From assembly GCA_018335195.1 (NCBI GenBank), contig JAGXKN010000007.1:31688-95687 (forward strand): a stretch of DNA of 64,000 bases. The letters are read 5' to 3'. Position numbers and translations under genes: made by a program. Shown here piece by piece: positions 17,347-26,261 of the stretch; the stretch's first letter is position 1; every line of letters starts with the position of its first letter. A model generated the notes under the pieces. That model did no database searches, was not told where the DNA came from, and saw nothing but the letters and a program-made list of their open reading frames with translations. This DNA comes from Desulfobacterales bacterium (lineage in GTDB: Bacteria; Desulfobacterota; Desulfobacteria; Desulfobacterales; Desulfosalsimonadaceae).

Positions 17347-17658
17347 CTACATCATTCCCGGGATATTCATGCCGCCGGTGAGCTTGCTCATTTCCTCGGA
17401 GACCATCTCCTGAGCGCGGGAAAGCGCCTCATTGACCGCCGCAAGGATCAGGTCCTGGAGCATGTCAACGTCTTCCGGGTCAACCACTTCTTTTTCAATA
17501 TTGATGGAAACGATCTGCTGCCTGCCGTTGGCCACAACCTTGACCATACCGCCGCCGGCCGTGGCCTCAACGGTTTTATCGGCCATTTCCTCCTGCAGCT
17601 TGCTCATCTTCTCCTGAAGCTGCTGGGCCTGCTTCATCATTTTTCCCATGTTCTTCAT
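17347..17658 (-). CDS. YbaB/EbfC nucleoid-associated protein
   Basis: A 103-residue protein with the family pattern: N-terminal helix KMMKQAQQLQEKMSKLQEEM, the strand region VEATAGGGMVKVVANGRQ, and the closing helix VNEALSRAQEMVSEEMSKL plus a methionine/glycine-rich tail. EbfC proteins dimerise and bind DNA with little sequence preference. The ATG overlaps the dnaX stop by four bases, the standard arrangement. Confidence 0.95.
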   Translation of the reverse strand: MKNMGKMMKQAQQLQEKMSKLQEEMADKTVEATAGGGMVKVVANGRQQIVSINIEKEVVDPEDVDMLQDLILAAVNEALSRAQEMVSEEMSKLTGGMNIPGMM

Positions 17659-19412
17659 TGTGCGTTTCCTCCTGTGGGTAGGATCTTGATGTCAACGATT
17701 TTGCCGTTGAACGTTTTCACGGCCGCCCCGACCAGGGGGTGGTTTAAGGCCTCGTCCTTCAAATGTTTGGCTTCCCGTTTCTGTTTTTGCGGATTGTCAG
17801 CTTCCTCCTTGATTTCAAGGCTGATTCGCATGGGCCTGCCGAAAAACTCGGTACAGATGGATTCCAGGTTGGCGATGCTCTTTTTCCGGTTGAGCAGGTT
17901 TACATTGGTGGCTGCGGACCGGACTTCGATTTTCAGACGATCCCCGGTCATTTCCTGCAGCCTGGCCTCGCCCAGGCAAGCGCCCAGGGAAGGCGATTTC
18001 CCGGCAATCCGATCCCGCAGCTCCTCCCAGGTTTTTTCCGGGTCTGCGTTATCGACAGGCTCTTGGGCGAAAGGCCCGCCCGCTGATTGTCCCGGCTCGT
18101 GAGACCGGGATGCGTCTTCCGGATGGCGGTCGTGTTCGGGCTCCGGCAGGGGCGGTTCGGGTTGTGCGGGTTCTTCTGCCGGGTGTTGGGGTGCCGGGTT
18201 TTGTCCGGGTGCCGGGCTTGGGTCCGGGGCTGTGCCCGCGGCTTTTCCATGGGCCGGTAAATTTGGATCAATGCCCTGTCTGAGCTGGTCAATCTTTTCG
18301 ATGAGCTGGTCAATGGACATGGCCGGCCGGATCTGGAAAAGCTTAAAAAACGTCATTTCCAGGGCGTGCCTGGGGGAAACCGACTGCCGGATCCGCCATT
18401 CGTCTTCAAACAGCGTGTTTAAGACCTGGTTAATATACGGTTCGGAAAGATTTTCAACCTGTTTTGCCATATGGGTTTTCTCGTGTGCCGGCACGCCCGA
18501 GAGGGCCTTGCCGCTGCCGCCCATCTTCACCACCAGCAGGTTTCTGAAATGTTCGATCAGCTCCGCGTAAAACCGCATCAGGTGCCGGCCCTGCCTGTAG
18601 AGGCGATCGCAGATGGACAGCAGTTCGGCCATGTTTCCGGCAAAAAGGGCGTCTGCGGAATCAAAGATGATCTGCCGGTCGATGATGCCCAGGATGTCGA
18701 TGATCTGCTCGTCTGTGATTTCCCCACGGCTGCAGGTAAAAATCTGGTCGAGTAGGCTCAGGGCGTCTCTGATGCTGCCGTCTGCCTCCCGGGCGATAAG
18801 CCCCAGGGCGTTTCTGGAAACGGCGATGTTTTCCCGGCCGCAGATGTCTTCCATGTGATCGATGATGGCATCGATTTCCACCCGCCGGAAATCATGGCGC
18901 TGGCACCTGGAAAGTATCGTGATCGGAATCTTGTTGGGTTCCGTGGTGGCAAAGAAAAACAGCACGTGGGCGGGCGGCTCTTCCAGGGTCTTTAAAAGGG
19001 CGTTGAATGCCGCATCACTGAGCATATGGACTTCGTCAATGATATAAATCTTGTACGGGCTGTGGGCCGGCATGTATTTGGCGTTTTCCCGCAGTTCCCG
19101 GACGTTTTCCACCTTGTTGTTCGAGGCCCCGTCGATTTCAAATACATCGGCCGCGTTGCTCAGAGCGATCTCGCGGCAGGACTGACACTGGCCGCACGGC
19201 TCGGTGGTGGGCCCGCTCCGGCAGTTTACGCATTTGGCAAGGGTCCGGGCGACTGTGGTCTTGCCGGTGCCCCGGGGACCGGAAAACAGGATGGCATGGG
19301 CCAGGCGGCCGGATGATACGGCATTGGCCAGTGTGCGCGTAATGTGCGACTGGCCGATAACCTCGCTGAATTGCTGAGGCCGGTATTTGCGGGCAAAAAC
19401 CAGATACGCCAT
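17655..19412 (-). CDS. dnaX: DNA polymerase III subunit gamma/tau
   Basis: A 585-residue clamp-loader ATPase. AAA+ domain: Walker A SGPRGTGKTT, the four-cysteine zinc module CVNC...EPCGQCQSC, Walker B IYIIDEVHML, SRC sensor motif ILSRCQRHDF. Domain III follows to about 370, then a proline-rich, low-complexity linker (~380-460) and a tau-like C-terminal domain. The length suits a full tau. It leads the minus-strand dnaX-ybaB-recR-YkgJ-murI operon. No obvious poly-A slippery site was seen, so production of a separate gamma form is unclear. Confidence 0.96.
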   Translation of the reverse strand: MAYLVFARKYRPQQFSEVIGQSHITRTLANAVSSGRLAHAILFSGPRGTGKTTVARTLAKCVNCRSGPTTEPCGQCQSCREIALSNAADVFEIDGASNNKVENVRELRENAKYMPAHSPYKIYIIDEVHMLSDAAFNALLKTLEEPPAHVLFFFATTEPNKIPITILSRCQRHDFRRVEIDAIIDHMEDICGRENIAVSRNALGLIAREADGSIRDALSLLDQIFTCSRGEITDEQIIDILGIIDRQIIFDSADALFAGNMAELLSICDRLYRQGRHLMRFYAELIEHFRNLLVVKMGGSGKALSGVPAHEKTHMAKQVENLSEPYINQVLNTLFEDEWRIRQSVSPRHALEMTFFKLFQIRPAMSIDQLIEKIDQLRQGIDPNLPAHGKAAGTAPDPSPAPGQNPAPQHPAEEPAQPEPPLPEPEHDRHPEDASRSHEPGQSAGGPFAQEPVDNADPEKTWEELRDRIAGKSPSLGACLGEARLQEMTGDRLKIEVRSAATNVNLLNRKKSIANLESICTEFFGRPMRISLEIKEEADNPQKQKREAKHLKDEALNHPLVGAAVKTFNGKIVDIKILPTGGNAQ

Positions 19413-19584
19413 GGCGAGCCTGTCTTAATTCCTTCCCGTTGATGCGGGCATTGCGAATTGGCCCGAAAATAATGGCTTAAACCTCGCCCGTGCATTTGGA
19501 TGCCGCACAGAAAAGTTCAGCGGTGGCCGCAGAAGCACGGATGGTCAGGTGGGGTTCGGGTCGATTCGTGCCCGGTAAAAAATA

Positions 19585-19674
19585 TGGCGGAGAGAGAGGG
19601 ATTCGAACCCTCGGTGCCCTTACAGGCACACACGCTTTCCAGGCGTGCACCTTCAGCCACTCGGTCATCTCTCC
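19585..19674 (-). tRNA. tRNA-Ser (anticodon GGA)
   Basis: On the minus strand the gene starts GGAGAGATGACCGAGTGG, has the anticodon arm CACGC-CTGGAAA-GCGTG, a long variable arm, the T arm GAGGGTTCGAATCCCTC, and acceptor TCTCTCC pairing with the 5' end. Discriminator G and CCA are encoded. The long variable arm and D-loop mark a class II serine tRNA reading UCC/UCU. Confidence 0.96.
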
Positions 19675-19787
19675 GCAGGCACGTCTTTATCATTGGTCGG
19701 CCAGTGCCGGCTTCGGTTCCGGCAAAGCCTTTTTCCGGTATCGTTGTCGGATTTGAAAACCATTCCCGTGTCGCCTATAAATTTCCA

Positions 19788-19816
19788 TCCATAAAAGAAC
19801 CACTGAGTATTGTCAA
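19788..19816 (-). promoter_or_regulatory. promoter for tRNA-Ser(GGA)
   Basis: Minus-strand TTGACA (19811-19816), 17 bases, TATGGA (19788-19793), placing the start about 110 bases before the mature tRNA. The rest of the 255-base stretch between the tRNA and the next gene shows nothing else recognisable. Confidence 0.55.
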
Positions 19817-19930
19817 CCGTATTCTTTCGCCCGGCCTTATCCCGCCTGCGCCGGTTTCCGGAGTGAAAACCGGCTTGATTTCTCTCGCGGGTTATTCAGA
19901 TGCTTTGTTCGGATGCGGCGCATCGGCGCG

Positions 19931-21166
19931 TTACAATCGGTAAACTGTGGGCCTTTCATCCATATCAATGTCAATGCCGATCATATCCCCGGTTTTAAAC
20001 CCGAGTCTTTTAAACTCCCTGACAATATGATCCTGCTTTTCGAATTTCCAGTAAACAAACCACACGGGATTTCTCACCGTGTCAATTCCGTAAGCATCAT
20101 GGGTGCAGAGATTCAGCCGGATTCTGTCCTTGGCGATGATGGTATCGGATTCCGCCAGAAAGTAATCGATCCTGTACTGATTGTTATACAGGGCGCTGGT
20201 CAGGCGTTTCTGGAGTTCGGGCGTATCTTCCAGGTAATGATTGGCGATCTGGTAAAGGTCGTCCGGGATTTTGATGGACAGGCCCAGGACAGCGAATCTT
20301 TCATGGTTCAGGGCGAATTGCTCGAGTTCTGCCTCATAATCGTCAATGATCTGAAGTACGTCCTCTATGCTGCAGTCCCGATCGCCCCATCCGTGAACCA
20401 GGTCTTCGCACCGGTTGATAATATCCAGGTAAAAGGATTTGTTGTCCATGACATAGACCATCCGCTCCCGGTAATTCCTTTTTTTCCGGATTCTGCGGAT
20501 TCCGTCCAGCCTGACGCTCCGCCGGCTGACGCTTTCGTCGAGCAGCTCCACCTTTGAGATATCCTTTGCCTGGACCACATGAATATCGCTTATATTTGAA
20601 ACAATATATTCTATCTCACACGGAAATCCGAGGCACTCCTGAATATCCTCTGAAAGGCCCAGCAGTTTCATGTCATGGGGGGTTTCGGTGATGTAGGATT
20701 CGCACTGGATTTTGTGGGCATACTCGTTGGTATAGCCGAATTCCCAGTATTTCCATATCTTTTTTGCCATCACCTTTACCCCCTGGATAAAGGGCATGAC
20801 AATGACCCCCATGTCCTCCGGATCGAGTTCAGGGGCGTTATTGAATTTCTGCTGCCTTGAGATCTGCAGTTTCTTGGCGGTTTTGGCAAGGTGGACGATG
20901 CGTTTCCTGGCGTATTTGATCCCGGGTATGTCTGCATTGATTTCAAGGGAGTCAAATGTCCCGCTTTTAAAGAAGGATTCCAGCGGGTGCGCGCTTCGCA
21001 CGATCACCTTGAAGCTCTGGCAGGATCCGCGGAAAAAGGCCTCCAACGGGTCAAAGTTCTCGTTTCTGAAATCTCCGGCCGTAAGGTAGATAAATTCCGG
21101 GACATGGAATCCCGCTTTTTTCAGTACTTCCAGAAGCCTGATTTTTTCCGGCAGCATCTGTTCCAC
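19931..21166 (-). CDS. PEP-synthase/PPDK N-terminal-like protein of unknown role
   Basis: A 411-residue soluble protein. Residues ~50-220 resemble the ATP-grasp-like N-terminal domain of pyruvate phosphate dikinase and PEP synthase: KVIVRSAHPLESFFKSGTFDS, a mid-region MGVIVMPFIQGVKVMAKK, and EIEYIVSNISDIHVVQAKDI, which matches the QxR/QAKDI end of that fold. The usual phosphohistidine and PEP-binding domains are absent; the remaining ~190 residues match nothing I recognise. It may be an ATP-dependent phosphotransferase or a non-catalytic relative. It stands alone between a tRNA gene and a gene-poor region. Confidence 0.6.
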   Translation of the reverse strand: MEQMLPEKIRLLEVLKKAGFHVPEFIYLTAGDFRNENFDPLEAFFRGSCQSFKVIVRSAHPLESFFKSGTFDSLEINADIPGIKYARKRIVHLAKTAKKLQISRQQKFNNAPELDPEDMGVIVMPFIQGVKVMAKKIWKYWEFGYTNEYAHKIQCESYITETPHDMKLLGLSEDIQECLGFPCEIEYIVSNISDIHVVQAKDISKVELLDESVSRRSVRLDGIRRIRKKRNYRERMVYVMDNKSFYLDIINRCEDLVHGWGDRDCSIEDVLQIIDDYEAELEQFALNHERFAVLGLSIKIPDDLYQIANHYLEDTPELQKRLTSALYNNQYRIDYFLAESDTIIAKDRIRLNLCTHDAYGIDTVRNPVWFVYWKFEKQDHIVREFKRLGFKTGDMIGIDIDMDERPTVYRL

Positions 21167-21952
21167 TGGTTTTCCTTATTTACCTGGCACCCTGTATTCC
21201 GGCAGCGCCGGATACGATTTTTTTTGATCCCGGCCCGCCCGGGCAGAATTCCATCCGTCTCCGGGTAACACGGGGTGCGGATTTTGTCAGTACTTTTCCA
21301 TCCGTATCCTTAATGGGGGATGCAATGCACTATTTTACCTTAAAAGGTAGCGGCATGTTCACCTTTTTTCAAATGCCGCACAAATCCGTGACAAACGGCG
21401 ATGTATGGGCATCCCTTTTTTAACCGGCCGGTTTGATAAAAAATTGCATCGCCCGGTTTTTTGTTTTGAATGGGCAATAACAGGGTGTCAATGACAGGGT
21501 TGACAAATTCAGCACGGAGGCTATTATAGATAAAATTCATTGTCGGATTTGGAGGTTTACGCAAAGCATCTTATATAATAGCGGTTAGAATTCGGTTTCT
21601 CAGGAGTTGCGATAGGCGCAGTAAATCAACTTCCGGGCTCCCGCCAGGAAAAGCCCGGGCTCTCATTTCCAGCCCACCCTTTTCGCGACCAGAAAGAATC
21701 CAAAAAGACATGGTTCTGCCATCTTTCCCCGGACTCCGGGGGAAGAATCGGTACCGCCCTGCCAATCCCGGTGTATGCCAGCGTAAAGCCAATCGGTCCC
21801 GCACCGCAAGAGTTTTTCGGCTGATTTGCCATTAACGGGAAATGTGGCAATCCGACGCTAAAACGACGACAGCCGGCATGTCCGTTTACCGGGCTTGATG
21901 GCAAAATCAGGACGAATCCTGAATCAGAAAATGAACCAATAGGATTTTCTGC
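21167..21952. other. 786-base stretch without a recognised gene
   Basis: Holds a small hairpin AAAGGT...ACCTTT followed by T (21345-21367) and a good sigma-70-like promoter on the plus strand: TTGACA 21500-21505, 16 bases, TATTAT 21522-21527. Short open frames on the minus strand look like chance. The promoter could serve the TPR gene over 400 bases away or a small RNA. Confidence 0.5.
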
Positions 21953-22759
21953 ATGACAAAAAAACATTTTACCGTATTTATTCAGATCCTGAACAAGCGA
22001 GCCGTCATGCTCAAGGCCTTTCTGGCGTGCCTTGTGATCATACTCGGTATACTCAATACCCCGGCTGCAGCCCAGGAACGGAATGCAATGAACAGAGCGG
22101 ACCTGCTGTATGTCGAGGGGACTATGATTAGCCTCAGGCAGTCGGTGGCGCTCTACAAACAGGCAGCCCAGCAGCCACCGGACAGTTACGAGGCGTTTTG
22201 GAAGGCTTCCAGGTCCTGCCGCGTAATCACCCGGATGGCCGTGATCGGTGAACTGGATAACCTGGAAGAGATCGGTGCGTCCTTTGGCAAGCAAGGAATG
22301 GAGCTGGCGCAAAAGGCCATTGCCCTCGAACCGGAAAAGGTGGAGGGACATTACTATTACGCGGTCAACGTCGGGGGCTACGCCAAGGGCGCGAGCATAT
22401 GGTCCATTCTCAGCGAGGGCCTCAAGGACAAGGCGCAAAAACACTTGAAGAAGGCTTATGAAATCGACAGGGAATATAACGGCTTCGTCCTGCTCATGCA
22501 CATGGGCCTCTACTATGAGGTGCTTCCCTGGTATGCCGGCCGGGACAAGGACAAGGCACTGGAGCACTACCGCGAGGCCCTGCTTTTGATGCCCGAGCAA
22601 TCCCCCTACCGTTCGCAGCTCCATGTGCTGGCCGGCAAGCTGATGCTGGTTCAGGGGGTGGAAGAAAACCGGGCCAGACAACTTCTGCGCGAAGCCGCAG
22701 AATCCGACAGCAGCTATTTTAGCTCCAAGGCCTTGGAAATCCTTGCAGAACACGGATAG
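21953..22759 (+). CDS. exported TPR protein, TRAP-transporter TatT-like
   Basis: A 268-residue protein with an N-terminal hydrophobic stretch (MLKAFLACLVIILGIL, about 19-34) ending AAAQE, indicating export. It contains helical TPR-type repeats such as GMELAQKAIALEPEKVEGHYYYA, KAQKHLKKAYEIDREYNG and ALEHYREALLLMPEQSPY. The block EAFWKASRSCRVI...GYAKGASIWSILSEGLKDKAQ resembles the TatT (T component) family sometimes linked to TRAP transporters, though no TRAP permease is nearby. AGGA precedes the ATG at 21953; the ATG at 22007 is an alternative. A long minus-strand frame here is a shadow. Confidence 0.75.
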   Translation: MTKKHFTVFIQILNKRAVMLKAFLACLVIILGILNTPAAAQERNAMNRADLLYVEGTMISLRQSVALYKQAAQQPPDSYEAFWKASRSCRVITRMAVIGELDNLEEIGASFGKQGMELAQKAIALEPEKVEGHYYYAVNVGGYAKGASIWSILSEGLKDKAQKHLKKAYEIDREYNGFVLLMHMGLYYEVLPWYAGRDKDKALEHYREALLLMPEQSPYRSQLHVLAGKLMLVQGVEENRARQLLREAAESDSSYFSSKALEILAEHG

Positions 22760-23190
22760 GGCGCTGCAGCAGCATGTTTCAGTAAATATATATGGCAGAA
22801 CCCCGCCGGGTGCGTTCGCCCGGAGAGAACTTGTTTTCATCCGCGGTATAAGCGATCTTTTTTCGCGACAGGGTTTTCCCGGCACGCCCTTACGCTTTTT
22901 CTTTTTGCAATGCCTTCTGAAACATCCATAAATCGCCCCCTTGTGCCGCTGTCCGTTTCATATCCCATCGATTGATTGTTTTGTCGCAAACCCGCTGCTT
23001 AGCAGCGGGTTCCAAAACTTAAACAGAGCCGCTTTGTGTCTTTTTATTCTCCCGCCGTCTGTAAAATACTATAAAATCGAGCGATGCGTGCTGCAAGCTT
23101 TTCACCGGGGACGATCAAGCAATCAGTTGACGAATTAAGCTTGCATGCTATATCATTCAGAGCTTTTTGCGATATTGGAGATGGCAGTAA
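22760..23190. other. 431-base stretch without a gene: hairpin and promoter
   Basis: Contains a perfect inverted repeat AACCCGCTGC/GCAGCGGGTT with a three-base loop (22989-23011), without a T-run, and a plus-strand promoter-like pair TTGACG 23127-23132, 16 bases, TATATC 23149-23154, about 30 bases before the permease pair. Nothing else was recognised. Confidence 0.6.
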
Positions 23191-23739
23191 ATGAAAAACA
23201 CAATCATCATCATGTCTGCGGTTACCATCATCCTGGCTGCAGTCGGGGTGATTCAGCAGGGACCGGAAGTCATTGTGCAGGGATGCATGGCAGGGGGCGC
23301 AATGCTGATCGGGGTCGCGCCCCTGTTAATCGTGGCCCTGATCCTTGCAGGCATGATCCAGGTGCTCATTTCCAGGGAGACGATAAATAAGTGGCTGGGC
23401 AGGGAGGCCGGCATAAAGGGCGTAATGCTGGGAGGGATTGCCGGTGCCCTGATACCGGGCGGACCCTATGTTTTTTATCCGATTGCGGCTTCCTTTCTGC
23501 TCTACGGTGCGGAGATCGGCACCGTGCTGGCTTTCGTGGTCGCCAAGAATCTGTGGAGCCTGAGCCGGCTGCCCATGGAGGTGGCCTTGCTGGGACCCGG
23601 ACTCACTGTTATCCGGTTTATTGTAACCCTGATATTCCCGATTCTCGTCGGTGTGCTCGGCAATGCCTTTTTTTCGAAATACGGAGACCGGGTCCGGGCG
23701 CAAATCCGGGAAATCCAGAAGGCGGATGAAGAATCGTGA
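23191..23739 (+). CDS. half-size permease, ArsP/DUF318-like (first of a pair)
   Basis: A 182-residue membrane protein with four to five hydrophobic segments. The block IGVAPLLIVALILAGMIQ, the substrate-type loop GALIPGGPYVFYPIAASFL and FIVTLIFPILVGVLGN recall one half of the ArsP/DUF318 permeases, which normally carry two such halves in ~300-350 residues. The next gene encodes the paralogous half, and the two overlap by four bases, so they probably assemble as a heterodimer. ArsP relatives export organoarsenicals or metal-linked substrates; the substrate here is unknown. The charged C-terminal tail (YGDRVRAQIREIQKADEES) is cytoplasmic by inference. Confidence 0.75.
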   Translation: MKNTIIIMSAVTIILAAVGVIQQGPEVIVQGCMAGGAMLIGVAPLLIVALILAGMIQVLISRETINKWLGREAGIKGVMLGGIAGALIPGGPYVFYPIAASFLLYGAEIGTVLAFVVAKNLWSLSRLPMEVALLGPGLTVIRFIVTLIFPILVGVLGNAFFSKYGDRVRAQIREIQKADEES

Positions 23740-24218
23740 TTACTGCCTTTATTATCCTGTTGATTTTAGCTGTCATCGCTTCAACTTATGCTTACAGGAG
23801 GGGCGATGGATCTCTTGCCGGGGGCTTTGCCATTGCCCGTAAAACTCTTATCGGGATTGCCCCCCTGCTTTTGGTGGCTTTTATTATGGCCGGATTTATC
23901 CAGGTGGTGATTCCGTCGGAATTAATGCAGAGCTGGCTGGGTCAGGAGTCCGGCTTAAAGGGGATTTTTATCGGGAGCATCGGCGGGGCGCTGCTTCCCG
24001 GCGGTCCGTACATCGCCTTTCCCATCATCGCCTCGATTTTTCAGGCAGGCGCCGGCATGGGCACCGCCGTGGCGTTCGTTACCGGCTGGGCGATGTGGGG
24101 GATTGCGAATATCCCGTTTGAACTGGCGATGATCGGGTATCGGTTCATGTTCTTAAGGTTGGTCCTGGTTTTGATTATCCCCCCTGCGGCCGGATTCATG
24201 GCAAATATATTTTTCTGA
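23736..24218 (+). CDS. half-size permease, ArsP/DUF318-like (second of a pair)
   Basis: A 160-residue paralogue of the preceding protein. Shared blocks are IGIAPLLLVAFIMAGFIQ, SWLGQESGLKGIFIG (against KWLGREAGIKGVMLG in the partner) and GALLPGGPYIAFPIIASIF, followed by the last hydrophobic segment VLIIPPAAGFMANIF. The GTG start overlaps the partner stop by four bases, which fits one-to-one coupled translation. Function is presumably export through a two-subunit channel; no metal-binding regulator is encoded beside it. Confidence 0.75.
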   Translation: MITAFIILLILAVIASTYAYRRGDGSLAGGFAIARKTLIGIAPLLLVAFIMAGFIQVVIPSELMQSWLGQESGLKGIFIGSIGGALLPGGPYIAFPIIASIFQAGAGMGTAVAFVTGWAMWGIANIPFELAMIGYRFMFLRLVLVLIIPPAAGFMANIFF

Positions 24219-24289
24219 TGAAAAACATTCCCGCTGTTGTTTAGATGCGGGATAGGCGGGAGTTGTGGAATAATTGCAAATTGGCCATA

Positions 24290-24380
<91 letters not shown>

Positions 24381-24436
24381 GCTGAATGCTTTACTGCCGG
24401 ATAATATCTGTGTCCGGATGCTGTATTCCGGAAAGA

Positions 24437-24465
24437 AACGTATCTATTTCCGGATTTGTTGTCAA
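24437..24465 (-). promoter_or_regulatory. promoter for tRNA-Ser(CGA)
   Basis: Minus-strand TTGACA (24460-24465), 17 bases, TACGTT (24437-24442), giving a start about 50 bases before the tRNA. Confidence 0.55.
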
Positions 24466-24501
24466 ATATAATTTATTCGCGGAATTGGCGTCATGCCGGC
24501 T

Positions 24502-25227
24502 TTACGGGGCAAACATGGCCTCGAGTTCATCGGTGTAGCTGTTGGCATCCCTGCGGATGTAAAGGGGCGGGGAAACCTTGACCCCGGGGTTTTTCTCCAG
24601 GGCTGCGTGCACCAACACCCGCCGGGCTTGCGTGCTTGGCCCGGGATGGATCATCCGGAGTTCCTTGGGCTCGATATGCGCCCGCCGCATGGCATCGAGA
24701 AGATCCACGAGGCGTTCGCTCGGATAAATCACGATCATCCGACCGCCTGCGCCAAGCATTCGGCCGGCAGCCGCGGTCAGGTCGGGCAGGGTGATCCTGA
24801 TTTCGTGGCGGGCCACGGCCTTCTGGGAGTCCGGATTAATGCGCCCGGAGTTCGGAGCAAAATGCGGGGGATTGCATACCACCGCATCAACGGGACCGCC
24901 GGTATCAGCCGGGGCCATGGATTTTACATCCCGTTCCAGGATGGTGATCCGGTCGCCCATCCGGTTTTCCCGGGTGTTCACTGCTGCGATTTCCGCGAGT
25001 TCCGGCTGGATTTCCACGCCGAAGACCTGGCTGAGTTCCGGGTTCCGGTAGCAAAGGATCAGCGGGAGGACTCCGCATCCGGTACCCAAGTCCAGGATCC
25101 GGTTGCCGGGTTTGATCCGGGCCAGGTTGCCGAGAATCACCGCGTCCACGGAAAAGCGGTACCCGTCAGGCGGCTGTTTTACCGAAATCCGGCCGCGGAA
25201 GAACGTATCATGCGTCCATTTGCTCAT
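24502..25227 (-). CDS. tRNA1(Val) (adenine-N6) methyltransferase-like protein
   Basis: A 241-residue class I methyltransferase. Motif I is ILDLGTGCGVLPLILC, the acidic residue of motif II is in VFGVEIQPELAEIA, and the catalytic motif IV is AVVCNPPHF, as in N6-adenine methylases. The start PDGYRFSVDAVILGN is typical for the TrmN6/YfiC group that modifies A37 of valine tRNA. A rRNA or other RNA target is not excluded. Its start overlaps the DciA-like stop by four bases. Confidence 0.85.
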   Translation of the reverse strand: MSKWTHDTFFRGRISVKQPPDGYRFSVDAVILGNLARIKPGNRILDLGTGCGVLPLILCYRNPELSQVFGVEIQPELAEIAAVNTRENRMGDRITILERDVKSMAPADTGGPVDAVVCNPPHFAPNSGRINPDSQKAVARHEIRITLPDLTAAAGRMLGAGGRMIVIYPSERLVDLLDAMRRAHIEPKELRMIHPGPSTQARRVLVHAALEKNPGVKVSPPLYIRRDANSYTDELEAMFAP

Positions 25228-25559
25228 TTGCCGTCCTGTGGGGAAACCGGTCCCACCTTGTACTGGATTTTGCCGATTCGCTCGTCACCCAGGACACGGT
25301 TGAGCTGTTCAATAATGTCCGGGGTGAGAAATCGCAGCTGTTGGGTCACGGTGGAGCTTGCCGCGTGCACCAGGAGGATGTCGTTTTTCAGGGCTGCAGG
25401 CCGGCTGTTTTCCGCGATCACCGGATCGAGCACTTGCTGCCAGACCTGCTGGATACGCGAAAGCTCGGTATCTGTTTCCCGCCGAATCTGCCCGACAACC
25501 CGGGAAAGCACCTCGCTGATATGGGTAAAGCGTTCGTTCGGGGGGCGTTGATTTGTCAT
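25224..25559 (-). CDS. DciA-like protein (DUF721)
   Basis: Likely start is the ATG at 25559 (111 residues); a longer frame to 25637 lacks support. The central region IQQVWQQVLDPVIAENSRP, ALKNDILLVHAASSTVTQQL and the LNRVLGDERIGKIQYKVG end match the DUF721 family, which includes DciA, a loader/operator of the replicative helicase in bacteria without DnaC or DnaI. The N-terminal part is a short helix (ISEVLSRVVGQIRRET). It is co-transcribed with the methyltransferase. Confidence 0.8.
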   Translation of the reverse strand: MTNQRPPNERFTHISEVLSRVVGQIRRETDTELSRIQQVWQQVLDPVIAENSRPAALKNDILLVHAASSTVTQQLRFLTPDIIEQLNRVLGDERIGKIQYKVGPVSPQDGK

Positions 25560-25674
25560 TGTTTTTTCACCGGAGTTGATGCGATTGGTTCCATATGTCT
25601 GCAGAATGCTATTACCACATGCCGCGGCCGGATTCAATGGCAGCCGCGATATGCGTTTTTCCGGTGATTGCAGT

Positions 25675-25704
25675 TTGACATTTTTGCCTGCGATGTCATA
25701 TTGT
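25675..25704 (+). promoter_or_regulatory. promoter of the PNPOx-like gene
   Basis: Plus-strand TTGACA (25675-25680), 18 bases, TATTGT (25699-25704), placing the start about 75 bases before the next coding start. Confidence 0.6.
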
Positions 25705-25785
25705 TTGTTTTTTTGAAAAAAGTTTAAAGGCGGGGCTTGTGATTCTTTTTACTCATGGCAGAACACGAAACAAAAGGAGGCAGCA

Positions 25786-26196
25786 ATGGCACAAATGACA
25801 AAACGGATGAAAGATCTGTTTGAAAAGGTTCCCGCAGTAATCCTGGCCACGGCGACCCCGGACGGCACGCCCAATGCTGTTCCGGTAGGGGCAAAGCAAA
25901 TCATTGACGACGAAACTATCCTGATATCCGACCAGTTTTTAAACAAGACGCTTGCCAACATGAAGTCCAATCCCCGCGTGGCAGTGACTTTCTGGGAGGG
26001 CCACGAGGGCTACCAGTTAAAAGGCACGATCACGATTGAAACCTCGGGGAAACGCTATGAAGATACCGCCAAGTGGATCGAGGAACTGGGAAACAAGGCG
26101 GGGCAGCCGCTGAAATCCAAAGGCGTTGTGATTCTCCAAATCGAGGAGATTTACGGGGTGTCCCCGGGGCCGGGCGCCGGAAAGAAGCTTGCCTGA
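25786..26196 (+). CDS. pyridoxamine 5'-phosphate oxidase-family flavoprotein
   Basis: A 136-residue protein of the split-barrel FMN-binding fold: ATATPDGTPNAVPVGAKQI at the flavin side, FLNKTLANMKSNPRVAVTFW in the middle and YQLKGTITIETSGKRYEDT after it. Small single-domain members like this are usually FMN- or F420-like reductases, not vitamin B6 oxidases. A strong AAAGGAGG precedes the ATG. It is monocistronic with its own promoter and terminator. Substrate unknown. Confidence 0.85.
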   Translation: MAQMTKRMKDLFEKVPAVILATATPDGTPNAVPVGAKQIIDDETILISDQFLNKTLANMKSNPRVAVTFWEGHEGYQLKGTITIETSGKRYEDTAKWIEELGNKAGQPLKSKGVVILQIEEIYGVSPGPGAGKKLA

Positions 26197-26223
26197 TCGC
26201 CGATTCATGCCTGTGAATCGTCA

Positions 26224-26256
26224 GCCCCCTCCGTTGCCGGAGGGGGCGGGGCTTTT
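26224..26256 (+). terminator. intrinsic terminator after the PNPOx-like gene
   Basis: Nine-base arms GCCCCCTCC and GGAGGGGGC with a six-base loop, followed by GGGGCTTTT. It lies between convergent genes and may also stop transcripts from the minus strand. Confidence 0.75.
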
Positions 26257-26261
26257 AGAAT

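Noticed and set aside
21626..22885. 419-residue minus-strand frame
   Set aside because: Antisense to the TPR gene, which shows real repeats and a signal peptide; composition typical of a GC-rich shadow.
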